From JADLHS01 sp036274115 (GTDB lineage Bacteria > Verrucomicrobiota > Verrucomicrobiia > Limisphaerales > JADLHS01), in assembly GCA_036274115.1 (NCBI GenBank), contig DASUGI010000093.1, forward strand, positions 1 through 31,147: DNA of 31,147 nucleotides, in the 5' to 3' direction. Each line of letters opens with the position of its first letter. Position 1 is the stretch's first letter. This document shows, one piece after another, positions 1-8,112 of the stretch. Under the pieces are notes generated by a model, which was not told the DNA's origin, did not search any database, and saw nothing but the letters and a program-made list of their open reading frames with translations. The translations under genes and the position numbers were made by a program.

Positions 1-21
1 AATTGTCGAGAAACGAGCGGT

Positions 22-696
22 TCAGAAGGTGTAGTAGAAACCGATCGTTGCGGTGTGCGAGGCCGTGTCGCCGATTTCCATCTCATCGGAAAATGTGCCG
101 ACCGCGAGGTCCACATCCATTTCCGTTCCGGTCGTGGCAAAATAGTGATACTCCAGGCTCAGGCTCATGTGCTCGTTGATGGCAAAGCGCAGTCCCGCAA
201 ATGCTTGATACGCGAACGCAAAGCCCGCGGTGGTGCCATCGAGTTCAATGCTGTTGATCACCAGGTCGTCAGCCCACAGGTAGGTGGTGGACATACCCAA
301 ACCGCCGCCAAAGTAAGGACTGACTCCGTGGAATGCCGGGCAATGAAAACGGGCATTAATCAGCAACGGAAATTGGGTAAGGGACGCATCCGTTTCTGCT
401 GCTCCTGTAGCGGAATCAATGTTGTTAACCATAAACCCCGTTTCGACCTCTGCGTCAAACCAGTCGGTCACACCATAGCCGCCGCGAACTCCCAGGCGAA
501 ATCCAGGATCAAAAGACAGCTCGCTGTTGGGGGCTAGTGTTGATCCGAACCATTCCTCGATTTCGGTATCCGTAGTGACGACGGCGCCGATGTCGCCGCC
601 CACGTAGAATTTTCCCTGCTCAGCAGTGGCAGTTGTGACGGCAATGGTGAGAAGACCAACGGTCAGTCGAATGGCGCGATTTAATTCACTCTTCAT
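22..696 (-). CDS. Outer-membrane beta-barrel protein
   Basis: A 224-residue protein with an N-terminal signal peptide: basic n-region, hydrophobic stretch about residues 9-24, probable cleavage after TATA. The mature part alternates short amphipathic strands rich in Gly, Tyr and Phe (for example YVGGDIGA near the start and SPYFGGGLG in the middle) and ends in FYYTF. A terminal aromatic is the usual signal for BAM-mediated insertion. The length and strand pattern suit an eight-stranded OmpA/OmpW-like barrel. No periplasmic peptidoglycan-binding domain is present. It is transcribed away from the TPR gene, so the 217-base gap (697-913) should carry both promoters. The ATG at 696 is preceded by a weak AAGGGA. 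Ligand and role cannot be told from sequence. Confidence 0.75.
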   Translation of the reverse strand: MKSELNRAIRLTVGLLTIAVTTATAEQGKFYVGGDIGAVVTTDTEIEEWFGSTLAPNSELSFDPGFRLGVRGGYGVTDWFDAEVETGFMVNNIDSATGAAETDASLTQFPLLINARFHCPAFHGVSPYFGGGLGMSTTYLWADDLVINSIELDGTTAGFAFAYQAFAGLRFAINEHMSLSLEYHYFATTGTEMDVDLAVGTFSDEMEIGDTASHTATIGFYYTF

Positions 697-913
697 ACTT
701 TGATCCCTTCTTCGGTGATGGTGTAAGTACCCAATTTCCAGACGTTCCGATAAGTTTTTCGCGTGCGAATGTCAACGCCGCATTCGCTGGGGTCTTCAGG
801 GGAGGAAACCCGGGTCCTCACCGGCATGCTGGAACAGGTTTTACCCCATCCCGCGTTCGGGCACTTTCAGGCTTGTGTTTTAAGCTCCTCACCCAAAGAT
901 TAGGCGTTCAATT

Positions 914-1645
914 ATGGAACGAAATATTGCTGACTCGCATCTGCTGCTGGATGCCTGGGTGTGGTTCGAGAGGAATCGAAAGCCGGTGATCCTGGGTATC
1001 GTCGCGGTAACTGCGGCCGCGTTGTTGGCCGCCACGATGGCCTGGTCCAAAAAGCAGAAGCAGGTGGCCGCGGGCGAAGCGCTCTCCCAGGTGCTGCTCG
1101 CTCAAATGCTGTCCGGAGGCCGCGCGGAAGCCGCGGATAGTCTGCTGAAAGTCGCCAACTCGCACCCGGGCACCTCCGGCGGCGCCCAGGCGCAATTGCT
1201 TGCGGGAGGAGCATTGTTTGCCAGTGGCAAGTATGCGGAAGCTCAGGCGCAGTTCGAAAAATTCAACCGCGAATACGTCGGTCACACCCTTACTCCCCAG
1301 GCCAAACTCGGATTAGCGGCTTGCCTCGCAGCTCAGGGAAAATCCGAAGAGGCGGCACGCGCTTACAAGGATCTGGCGGACAAATATCCCAATGCCAATA
1401 CGGCGTCCCAGGCGCGGTTCGCGTTGGCAAGCATTTATGAATCCCAGGGCAGGCTGGAAGATGCCCTGGCTCTTTTCGAACAGGTCGCCCGCGCCGAAAT
1501 GATGAATACCACGTTGGGGAACGAAGCGGGCATGCGCGCTGAGGAAATCCGCGCCAAGCTGCCGCCCATCCCCATGCCGGCGAGCGTCGCACCAATACCA
1601 ACGACGGTGACCCCCTCCAACGCTGCGCCGACATCGACGAATTAG
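914..1645 (+). CDS. Membrane-anchored tetratricopeptide-repeat protein (YfgM-like)
   Basis: A 243-residue protein with a short cytoplasmic N-terminus, one transmembrane helix (about residues 24-43) and an Ala-rich helical extracytoplasmic part. At least three TPR-like units are visible (about residues 92-120, 127-155 and 165-190), with motifs such as GKYAEAQAQFEKF, GKSEEAARAYKDLADKYP and GRLEDALALFEQV. The tail (after about 216) is Pro/Thr/Ala-rich and probably unstructured. The layout matches YfgM/TPR_21 proteins, which help envelope protein folding; that role is inferred from the family. The start ATG has no Shine-Dalgarno site. Its stop lies 47 bases before the UDP-glucose dehydrogenase start, so the two may be co-transcribed. 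Confidence 0.75.
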   Translation: MERNIADSHLLLDAWVWFERNRKPVILGIVAVTAAALLAATMAWSKKQKQVAAGEALSQVLLAQMLSGGRAEAADSLLKVANSHPGTSGGAQAQLLAGGALFASGKYAEAQAQFEKFNREYVGHTLTPQAKLGLAACLAAQGKSEEAARAYKDLADKYPNANTASQARFALASIYESQGRLEDALALFEQVARAEMMNTTLGNEAGMRAEEIRAKLPPIPMPASVAPIPTTVTPSNAAPTSTN

Positions 1646-1692
1646 CGCGCGGTCGCTGGTTTCAGACGGGTAAGTAGTTTGATGATCCATCT

Positions 1693-2982
1693 ATGAAGCT
1701 CACTATTATCGGGACGGGTTATGTCGGGTTGGTCACGGGCACATGTTTTGCCGAGGTCGGGCATCAGGTCATTTGTGTCGACAGCGATGCCGCGAAGGTG
1801 AAGTTGCTTCAGTCCGGTGGCATTCCAATTTACGAGCCGGGACTGGAGGAGTTGGTGAAGAAAAATGTGGGCGCAGGCCGCTTGAGCTTTACCACGAGCA
1901 CCGCTGAAGGCGTGACCGAATCGGACGTCATCTTCATCGCGGTGCCCACGCCGCCACAGCCGGATGGTTCGGTGGACATGAGCTTCATTGAGAAGGTCGC
2001 CCGCGAAATCGCCGCGGCGATGACCAGCTACAAGATCATCGTGGACAAGAGCACTGTCCCGGTGAAGACGGGTGACAAGGTGGCTGAAACCATCAAGCGT
2101 TACTGCAAGTCAAAGGTCGAGTTCGACGTCATCAGTAATCCGGAGTTCCTTCGTGAAGGTTTTGCCGTCGAGGATTTGATGAAGCCGGACCGCATCGTGG
2201 TGGGGGTGCGTTCTCCGCGTCCGGTCGCTGCGATGAAGCAGGTCTATGAGCCGTTCAACGCGCCGATTATCATTACGGACATCAACTCCGCTGAGCTGAT
2301 CAAGCACGCATCCAATTCCTTTCTCGCCCTCAAAATCTCCTACATCAACGCCGTGTCCGTTCTCTGTGAAGCCACGGGGGCCAACGTGCAGGAAGTCGCC
2401 ACCGGCATGGGTCTCGATGAACGCATTGGCCGCCGCTTTCTGAATGCCGGCATTGGATTTGGCGGCAGTTGTTTTCCCAAGGACCTGAGCGCGTTTATCA
2501 AGATCTCCGAGCAGGTTGGCTACGATTTCCGTTTGCTCAAGGAAGTTCAACGCATCAATGCCGAACAGATGGAGCGGTTCGTCAAGAAAATCACCGACAC
2601 CCTCTGGGTGCTGAAAGACAAGACTCTGGGCGTGCTCGGCCTGGCCTTCAAGCAGAACACTGACGACGTTCGGTCCTCGCCGGCCATCGACCTGTGTCAG
2701 CGTCTCCTGAAGGAAGGCGCCACGTTGCGCGTGCACGATCCCAAAGGCATGGAGAAGGCCAAAGCCATCCTGCCGAACGTGACTTATGTGGATGACATGA
2801 ACGCGGTCGCCGAGGGTTGCGATGCGTTGGTGGTGGCGACCGAATGGGACGAATTCAAGAAACTGGATCTGGAACGCGCCCAGAAAGGTTTAACCCACCC
2901 CATCATGTTCGATGGCCGAAATCTTTTCGACCGAGACGAGATGGAGAAACTCGGCTGGGTTTACAAGAGCATCGGTCGATGA
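1693..2982 (+). CDS. ugd: UDP-glucose 6-dehydrogenase
   Basis: A 429-residue enzyme of the UDP-glucose/GDP-mannose dehydrogenase family. It oxidises UDP-glucose to UDP-glucuronate with two NAD+, feeding exopolysaccharide or cell-surface glycan synthesis in the cytoplasm. The N-terminal Rossmann domain starts with the NAD-binding motif GTGYVGL. The central domain holds the catalytic cysteine in GFGGSCFPKD (Cys260), and the C-terminal UDP-binding domain contains GLAFKQNTDDVRSSP. Length and all core motifs are typical, so it should be active. UDP-glucose is the likeliest substrate, but a GDP-mannose or UDP-ManNAc relative cannot be fully excluded. No glycosyltransferases lie next to it in this window. 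Confidence 0.93.
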   Translation: MKLTIIGTGYVGLVTGTCFAEVGHQVICVDSDAAKVKLLQSGGIPIYEPGLEELVKKNVGAGRLSFTTSTAEGVTESDVIFIAVPTPPQPDGSVDMSFIEKVAREIAAAMTSYKIIVDKSTVPVKTGDKVAETIKRYCKSKVEFDVISNPEFLREGFAVEDLMKPDRIVVGVRSPRPVAAMKQVYEPFNAPIIITDINSAELIKHASNSFLALKISYINAVSVLCEATGANVQEVATGMGLDERIGRRFLNAGIGFGGSCFPKDLSAFIKISEQVGYDFRLLKEVQRINAEQMERFVKKITDTLWVLKDKTLGVLGLAFKQNTDDVRSSPAIDLCQRLLKEGATLRVHDPKGMEKAKAILPNVTYVDDMNAVAEGCDALVVATEWDEFKKLDLERAQKGLTHPIMFDGRNLFDRDEMEKLGWVYKSIGR

Positions 2983-3063
2983 GTCTTTTACCGGTCTTTT
3001 CCGGGTAACCGCCATTTTGGGGATCGGCGCGCGGGTGATCCGCCACCAGCTAGCACCGCTACT

Positions 3064-4254
3064 GTGAAGCCGACACGAAAGAGAACCTTGCTCGTAATGG
3101 CGAGCGTGAGTGTGGTTTTGGGTTTGTGGTGGATCACCCGGCCACGTCTTCCCTATTTTGAGGATCGCCCGCTTAACGTTTGGTTTGACGAAATCAGCAA
3201 GGCTCGGACTGTCGAAGAAAGGGAGAAAATCAAGACCGCCTTCAAATCCTGTGGGCCGGCCGCCGTTCCTTTCCTGGTGGATCGCCTCCACTACCGGGAC
3301 TCAGCGTGGGAAAAGGGCTATCGGGACTTTTACGACACCCGGATGTTGGGGTGGCCCCGATGGATCGTTTCCCGTCTGCCGTCGCCTTCAGCGAACGCAG
3401 ACTGGATCAGGACAAAAGCGGTGATCGCGCTTGGCTGGCTCGAAGCCGCTGCGCTGCCCGCCGCTCCCGATCTTGCAGTTGCGTTGTCTGATGAATCTCA
3501 GTCGGTGCGATTTTATTCCGCGCAACTCTTGAAGTCTCTTGGCCCTTCCGCTCGCGCGACCTTGCCCAGTCTCCTTCTATGCCTGCAATCCACGAATGCC
3601 GCGATTGCCGACAATGTCATCGGGGTGGTGGTCAGCGTGGGGCGAGATCAGCCCGAGGCGATTCGTTCCCTCGCCGCGCTTCTGGACGAGCCGGATGCGG
3701 TGAAAGTGCGGGGGCTGGAAGCGTTGTCGCGCCTTGGTAAACCCGCTCAGGCCGCGGAACCGCAAATCACTGCCTTGCTCGCTTCCACCAACTTGAATGT
3801 GAAAGTCGGCGCGGTCTGCGCCCTTTGGGAAATCGTTCCGGCGCGTCATGTTGAGCTTTTTCCGGAGATGGCGGCCTTTGCGCGATCGCCGGATAAAAAT
3901 CTGCGTTTGTTGGCAAGTGTCAGAATGGTACAAATGCAACCCCTGACTCCACCAGCAGGTGAGTTGCTCGCAACCTTGATTCGAGAAGGCGACGATAGTT
4001 TCTGCTGGTCGACATTCGTGGCCCTTGGTAAGCGAGGAAGCGATGCCAGCAATAGCGTGCCTGCGCTCGTTGCCGGCCTGGAGGCGGAGAATCCGCGGGT
4101 CGTGGCGAAGGCTGCGGAGGCTCTTGGTAATGTGGCCACTCCGGAACCATCAACGCTCCGCAGTTTGGAAAAAGCCGAACTGCACGAACATCTGATGGTT
4201 CGTGACGCCGCGCGGGAAGCGCTCGCCAAATTGCAATCGCGACTTGAACGCTGA
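3064..4254 (+). CDS. HEAT-repeat protein with N-terminal membrane anchor
   Basis: A 396-residue protein starting at GTG. The N-terminus has a basic stretch (KPTRKR) and a hydrophobic segment (about residues 8-23) that could be a signal anchor. The rest is alpha-helical with HEAT-like pairs, for example LPAAPDLAVALSDESQSVR, VKVRGLEALSRLGKPA, SVPALVAGLEAENPRVVAKA and VRDAAREALAKL. HEAT repeats of this kind are scaffolds for protein contacts; no catalytic motif is seen. The opening part (about 30-110), with WFDEISKART and a Trp/Tyr-rich stretch, is typical of hypothetical proteins in this phylum. The Nudix gene follows after 39 bases on the same strand. Confidence 0.7.
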   Translation: MKPTRKRTLLVMASVSVVLGLWWITRPRLPYFEDRPLNVWFDEISKARTVEEREKIKTAFKSCGPAAVPFLVDRLHYRDSAWEKGYRDFYDTRMLGWPRWIVSRLPSPSANADWIRTKAVIALGWLEAAALPAAPDLAVALSDESQSVRFYSAQLLKSLGPSARATLPSLLLCLQSTNAAIADNVIGVVVSVGRDQPEAIRSLAALLDEPDAVKVRGLEALSRLGKPAQAAEPQITALLASTNLNVKVGAVCALWEIVPARHVELFPEMAAFARSPDKNLRLLASVRMVQMQPLTPPAGELLATLIREGDDSFCWSTFVALGKRGSDASNSVPALVAGLEAENPRVVAKAAEALGNVATPEPSTLRSLEKAELHEHLMVRDAAREALAKLQSRLER

Positions 4255-4293
4255 ACTTGGGGCTTTGGTCCAGGTAACGACAAGACAAATAAG

Positions 4294-4704
4294 ATGGAGG
4301 CCAAAATTATTGAAGTTTCCGCCGGTCTCATTTTCCGTTCCGGCAAATTGCTCATCACTCAGCGTCACGCTGATGCTCATCTCGGCGGCTTGTGGGAGTT
4401 CCCCGGCGGCAAGCGCGAACCCGGCGAAACCTTCGAGCATTGTCTCGCCCGCGAGCTTCATGAAGAACTGGGCATTCAAGTCGCGGTCGGTTCGTTGTTC
4501 GAAGAAGTAACTCATGCCTATCCCGAAAAGACCGTCCGCTTGAGATTCTTTCTGTGTGGGCTGACTCAAGGTGAACCGCGACCAATCGGATGCGCCGCCT
4601 TCAACTGGGTGGCCCGCGATGAACTGCTGGCGCACGAATTTCCCGCCGCGGATGCCGGCTTGCTGCAAAAGTTATTGAGCAGCGAACTGCTCTGGCGTTT
4701 CTGA
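4294..4704 (+). CDS. Nudix hydrolase (MutT-like)
   Basis: A 136-residue single-domain Nudix hydrolase. The full Nudix box GX5EX7REUXEEXGU is present from Gly39 to Ile61, with metal-binding acidic residues in REL-HEE-LGI. The N-terminal sequence IIEVSAGLIFRSGKLLITQR and the size resemble MutT, which hydrolyses 8-oxo-dGTP to the monophosphate to avoid mutation. Substrate choice within the Nudix family cannot be fixed from sequence, so no symbol is given. It lies close behind the HEAT-repeat gene and runs convergent with the TraB-like gene, with a 110-base gap that shows no good terminator. Confidence 0.88.
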   Translation: MEAKIIEVSAGLIFRSGKLLITQRHADAHLGGLWEFPGGKREPGETFEHCLARELHEELGIQVAVGSLFEEVTHAYPEKTVRLRFFLCGLTQGEPRPIGCAAFNWVARDELLAHEFPAADAGLLQKLLSSELLWRF

Positions 4705-4814
4705 CCGGATGAATTAAACCATCCTGCGAAACCAGGTCGTTGCCGGTTTCCGAGGTAAGCGCGCGAAGGCTTTCTTGCATTATGGCAGCCACAGACAGAC
4801 GCAAGGCGTGGCGG

Positions 4815-6065
4815 CTACTGGTCCGCCTCAACAGCTGTGGCTTTTGAAGAGAAGTGGATCACCGTGAAGTCGCGGGTCTCGGCGACGCGAAAGCCGAGTT
4901 TTTGAATCTCCTGCGCAATCCCTGGCATGTGCGCCGCGCCCCACGGCACGATGAATTGTTCCGAGTCGTCCAGACGCGAGCGTAGTGTCTCGATCACATG
5001 CTGGTTGCGCTTATGCAGGAGATCATCGAGAAGTTCCTGTTCAAAGCCGGGGGCCGGCGTATACCGCATCAATTGCAACACCACGTCCGGTCGGGGGCCT
5101 TTGCTATGCACCATCATCACCAGGTTCAGGAAGCCCAGCGTGCCCGGCCTGAACACACTGACGTCCACGTCCGCCGGCACGCGTTCGCCGCGGGTGGGGT
5201 TGAATTCCTTCTGCTGCTCCGCCACGCCCAGAGTCGCTGCCATTCGTTTGTAACTGATATGGTTCGTCAGCAATCCTTGTTCGTCGGTGACCCCTTCCAT
5301 CAGCGCAATGGAATTGGTCGCGAAAGATTCGGCCAGCGTTCGGTAGAAGCTGCGGTCAGCCACATGCGCCATCGGGAACAAGTGAATTGTCTTCCCATCG
5401 TCGCGGACGTATTTCCGCGCCTGCACAATCAACCCATGCGACTTCAAGGCTACAAACCCATCGCTAAAGTGGTCCACTGCCACGGTGGCGCAAACGAACA
5501 GGTAAACCGCCGCGCCCGGCAGCAGCACGAAGATGTTGACGGATACAAAGCCGAGCAGGTGACGCCAACTGAACCGCCGCGAGTTGAATCGGTTTTCCGC
5601 AATCAAGGGCCAGCGCCATCCCCAGCCGCCTTGCGCCCAATAAAGCACTGCCAATCCAACTCCCAGTTGAACCAATGACACACCGCAGTCGATCAGTTGA
5701 AGTGCGCCATAGAAATAAATTGTCAGCGGCATCGAAACCAGCATTGCCAGCGGGATGAACAAGGCCAGTGGCAGAAACAGCCTTTTAGGAATCGCCGGCA
5801 CAAAGGCCATCAAGACGTAAAGCGCAATGGAAGTCACCACGAGCAGCATTGCCAGCGGCGCGCTGACAATGTTGAACAAATTAAGTTTGAACACCGCTGC
5901 CGACAAATGATTGAGCAACGACGCAATGGCCTCAGCCAGGAACAATCCCAGATACAGACTCAAGAGGCTGGCCAGGGTGGGCCGCGACGAGTTGGATTCT
6001 GGCGTTGGCGATGGTATCGGCTGCGTCGGAGGAGGCGCTGCTTCCAATGGCGGTGGATTACTCAT
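4815..6065 (-). CDS. Polytopic membrane protein with C-terminal TraB/GumN-like domain
   Basis: A 416-residue protein. The first 25 residues are Pro-rich, followed by about five hydrophobic segments between residues 28 and 200 (for example LLSLYLGLFLAEAIASLL, MLLVVTSIALYVLMAF, LLGFVSVNIFVLLPGAAVYLF). The C-terminal half (about 215-405) resembles the TraB/GumN/PrgY fold: HLFPMAHVADRSFY near its start, ALMEGVTDEQG with a conserved Glu, a basic RNQHVIETL segment, and VPWGAAHMPGI near the end, like the family GxxH-x-PG motif. TraB-like proteins are suspected metal-dependent hydrolases. A membrane domain in front of TraB is less usual. The family call rests on motif recall only. The promoter should lie in 6066-6241, shared divergently with the hsdR remnant. 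Confidence 0.6.
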   Translation of the reverse strand: MSNPPPLEAAPPPTQPIPSPTPESNSSRPTLASLLSLYLGLFLAEAIASLLNHLSAAVFKLNLFNIVSAPLAMLLVVTSIALYVLMAFVPAIPKRLFLPLALFIPLAMLVSMPLTIYFYGALQLIDCGVSLVQLGVGLAVLYWAQGGWGWRWPLIAENRFNSRRFSWRHLLGFVSVNIFVLLPGAAVYLFVCATVAVDHFSDGFVALKSHGLIVQARKYVRDDGKTIHLFPMAHVADRSFYRTLAESFATNSIALMEGVTDEQGLLTNHISYKRMAATLGVAEQQKEFNPTRGERVPADVDVSVFRPGTLGFLNLVMMVHSKGPRPDVVLQLMRYTPAPGFEQELLDDLLHKRNQHVIETLRSRLDDSEQFIVPWGAAHMPGIAQEIQKLGFRVAETRDFTVIHFSSKATAVEADQ

Positions 6066-6241
6066 GAGCTAAGTCCATGCACACTGAATCCTAAACGCGT
6101 GTCGCTTTAGCGCAAGCTTTCCGCGGACTGCGTCGCCCTGTGAGTCCGTTTCCTGAATTCTGCTTTCTGCCAACCTTCTCGGCTTGCCTAACTGCTTGTC
6201 GTCTTTAAGATTCCGCCATCTCAGAACCCTCCGGTGCGGCC

Positions 6242-6991
6242 ATGAACGAATCAGAGTGGCAGACGCGAAAAACTCGGATTGATGCCCGGTTGCGCAGCCT
6301 CGTCCCGTCATGGCAAATCATTCCCTGGCGAGAAGGTTTGGAAGTCTCCCAACTCTCCAATCACGCGATTACCGAATACCCCACCACCAACGGTCCGGCC
6401 GACTATGCGCTGTTCGTCAATGGCCGCTTGCTCGGAATCATTGAGGCCAAGAAAGTCACGGTCAATCCTCAGAACGTACTCGAACAGGCCAAGCGTTACG
6501 CGAGCGGCGTGTCGAACGGTTCGGGCACTTGGAATGGATTTCGCGTGCCATTCCTTTATGCAACCAATGGCGAATTGATCTGGCACTTGGATGTTCGTCG
6601 CGACAAGGCGTCGTCCCGTGAGGTCAGCGCCTTTCACACTGCCTCGGCACTTGAAGCTTCCTTTGCTTTTGATTCCAAGTCTGCTTCCGATTGGCTACTC
6701 GACACTCTGCCTGATGTCATCAGCAAACTCCGGGATTATCAACGCGCTTGCATCATCGCTACCGAACAAGCTGTCATCGGCGGGCGACGCGAATTGTTGC
6801 TGGCGATGGCCACCGGCACGGGAAAAACATTCCTGACTGTCGCGCAAATTTATCGCCTGCTCAAAAGCGGTTTGGCCCGGCGCATTCTCTTTCTCGTGGA
6901 TCGCAAGGCACTGGCCGCGCAAGCCGTGCGCGAGTTTCAGGTATATTCAAGGCCAGGCGGAACATCATCGCAAGATGACGTTCCGGGATGA
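6242..6991 (+). pseudogene. hsdR: Type I restriction endonuclease subunit R, truncated
   Basis: The open frame has 249 codons; genuine HsdR similarity stops after residue 233 (base 6940). The N-terminal nuclease domain is intact, with PADYALFVNGRLLGIIEAKK giving the D...ExK catalytic pattern. The helicase domain begins with MATGTGKTF (Walker A) and LFLVDRKALAAQAVREF (motif Ia region), then ends. Full HsdR is roughly 800-1000 residues, so the DEAD-box motif, second RecA lobe and C-terminal helical part are missing. The last 16 codons are out-of-frame reading of the transposase remnant that begins at 6942. The fragment cannot translocate or cut DNA as a normal HsdR; if made, it would be a lone nuclease domain plus a P-loop. 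No hsdM lies nearby. Confidence 0.85.
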
Positions 6992-7049
6992 GATTGAGGT
7001 GTTCTTGAAGAAGCACGGCATGGAATACGTGGAGAGCGATTTGGAATGA
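6942..7049 (+). pseudogene. C-terminal remnant of IS200-like/REP-associated tyrosine transposase
   Basis: Reading from 6942 in a frame different from hsdR gives 35 codons and a TGA: it begins YIQGQAEHHRKMTF, continues RDEIEVFLKKHGMEY and ends ESDLE. From memory, Y1-type transposases (RAYT/TnpA-REP group) commonly end with a YI-x-NQ-x-EHHR-x-TF-x-EE-x-FL-x-GxxY pattern, which fits well. The catalytic HUH and Tyr parts are absent. The fragment starts exactly where hsdR similarity ends, so a deletion or insertion joined the two. It lies 21 bases upstream of the first REP-like hairpin, the usual position of REPs relative to rayt genes. The assignment is by motif only. Confidence 0.6.
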
Positions 7050-7070
7050 AGCAGTGCGCATCCATTCCCC

Positions 7071-7151
7071 AGCCCGTCAGGGCGGAAGAAAATAGCCCAC
7101 GGATTTATCCGTGGGTTGGAAGGCGACAAGGGAACAAGTCCCGTCAGGGAC
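7071..7151 (-). repeat. REP-like hairpin unit A1 (reverse orientation)
   Basis: The core is a perfect 9-bp stem CCCACGGAT / ATCCGTGGG with a 2-base loop at 7096-7115. Read on the minus strand it is followed by GGGCTATTTT and then a CCCTGACGGG block; on the other side lies a second small hairpin GTCCC-GTCA-GGGAC at 7138-7151. It is the inverted partner of unit A2. Confidence 0.75.
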
Positions 7152-7182
7152 GAAAGAGAATGTTTGGTGTTTTTGATGTGTT

Positions 7183-7270
7183 CTTTCGCCCCTCCGGGGC
7201 TCGGAAGATTTGTGGGTGCGATTACCCAGCGATAAATCGCTGGGCTATTTTCGGGTGTCCTTGCGGGACA
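7183..7270 (+). repeat. REP-like hairpin unit A2 (forward orientation)
   Basis: A small hairpin GCCCC-TCC-GGGGC at 7188-7200 is followed by the core stem CCCAGCGAT-AA-ATCGCTGGG at 7225-7244, then CTATTTTC and GTCC-TTGC-GGGAC (7257-7269). It has the same order as unit A1 read on the other strand but a different stem sequence. It ends 24 bases before the hsdS start. Confidence 0.75.
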
Positions 7271-7279
7271 ATTGCGAAT

Positions 7280-7284
7280 GGAGG
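7280..7284 (+). promoter_or_regulatory. Shine-Dalgarno site of hsdS
   Basis: GGAGG lies 9 bases before ATG 7294. It decides the hsdS start, since the open frame continues upstream into the repeat unit without another supported start. Strong Shine-Dalgarno sites are rare in this window. Confidence 0.6.
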
Positions 7285-7293
7285 CGCGCGGCC

Positions 7294-8112
7294 ATGAACT
7301 TTCCAACGGAGCGCGGGTCTGCGACCCGCAGGAGCGACGAACTGCCGCAAGGCTGCGCTTGGACGGATGTCGGAACTCTGACTGAGGTCGTCCGTGGTGG
7401 TTCACCGAGGCCGAAGGGTGACCCACGCTATTTCGGTGGCTCAATTCCTTGGATAATGATTTCCGACGTGACACGCCAACGGGGGAAATATTTGAGCGTG
7501 ACGCGCGAGTTTGTCACACCTGAAGGGGCGGAGCGCAGTCGCCTGTTGCCAGCTGGTAGCCTCATATTGTCAAACAGCGGGACGATTTGTGTTCCAAAGA
7601 TTCTGGCCGTGGATGGCTGTATCCACGACGGATTCCTAGCGTTTCCAGATTTGGCCAAGCTGGTCTCACTCGATTTTGCCTATTGGTGGTTTGAGCGAGT
7701 TCGGCCTCAGATCATTAATGAGAACAGACAAGGCAACACGCAGGTCAACCTCAACACAGGAATTGCTCGTGGGATTCGGTTTCCGCTCGCTCCGCTGGCT
7801 GAGCAGCGGCGGATTGTGGCGAAGCTGGAGACGTTGTTCTACAAAGTGGACGCCTGCCAGCAGTTGCCTCCGCTCGCCGCACAACAGGAAATCGTACGCC
7901 GGGCGGAGGCGTTGTTTACGCTGGCGGACCAAATCGAGGCGCGGTTTCAAAAAGCCAGGGCGCAGGTCGACAAGTTAACCCCGTCCCTCCTCGCCAAAGC
8001 CTTCCGCGGCCAACTCGTCCCCCAAGACCCCAATGACGAACCCGCGGAAAAGTTGCTGGAGCGAATCAAACCCAATCATGAAACCAAATCCGACAAGGAC
8101 GCCCGAAAATAG
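7294..8112 (+). CDS. hsdS: Type I restriction specificity subunit, half-size (one target-recognition domain)
   Basis: From ATG 7294 the product has 272 residues against about 400-450 for a full HsdS. Residues about 18-170 form one target-recognition domain, starting ELPQGCAWTDVGTLTEVVRGG and ending FPLAPLAEQRRIVAKLE, the normal junction to the central conserved region. After only about 20 residues of that region the sequence jumps to the C-terminal conserved region (PLAAQQEIVRRAEALFTLADQIE ... LLAKAFRGQLVPQDPNDEPAEKLLERI). The second recognition domain and the central coiled coil are therefore missing, probably by internal deletion. Bases 7311-7331, just inside the frame, are a palindromic repeat, so the first dozen residues are not native. 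The TAG stop comes from the conserved AAAATAGCC core of repeat unit B1. With hsdR broken and no hsdM, the protein has no visible local partner. Confidence 0.8.
   Translation: MNFPTERGSATRRSDELPQGCAWTDVGTLTEVVRGGSPRPKGDPRYFGGSIPWIMISDVTRQRGKYLSVTREFVTPEGAERSRLLPAGSLILSNSGTICVPKILAVDGCIHDGFLAFPDLAKLVSLDFAYWWFERVRPQIINENRQGNTQVNLNTGIARGIRFPLAPLAEQRRIVAKLETLFYKVDACQQLPPLAAQQEIVRRAEALFTLADQIEARFQKARAQVDKLTPSLLAKAFRGQLVPQDPNDEPAEKLLERIKPNHETKSDKDARK
7313..7329. repeat. Short palindrome inside the 5' end of hsdS
   Basis: GCGGGTC-TGC-GACCCGC is a perfect 7-bp stem with a 3-base loop, lying in codons 7-12 of hsdS. It resembles short dispersed palindromes I recall from related genomes. Because it is translated, it alters the N-terminus and could place a hairpin in the initiation region of the mRNA. 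Confidence 0.5.

Noticed and set aside
802..819. Small palindrome in the gap between the outer-membrane protein and TPR genes as a terminator
   Set aside because: There is no T-tract on either strand and it lies in a divergent promoter gap.
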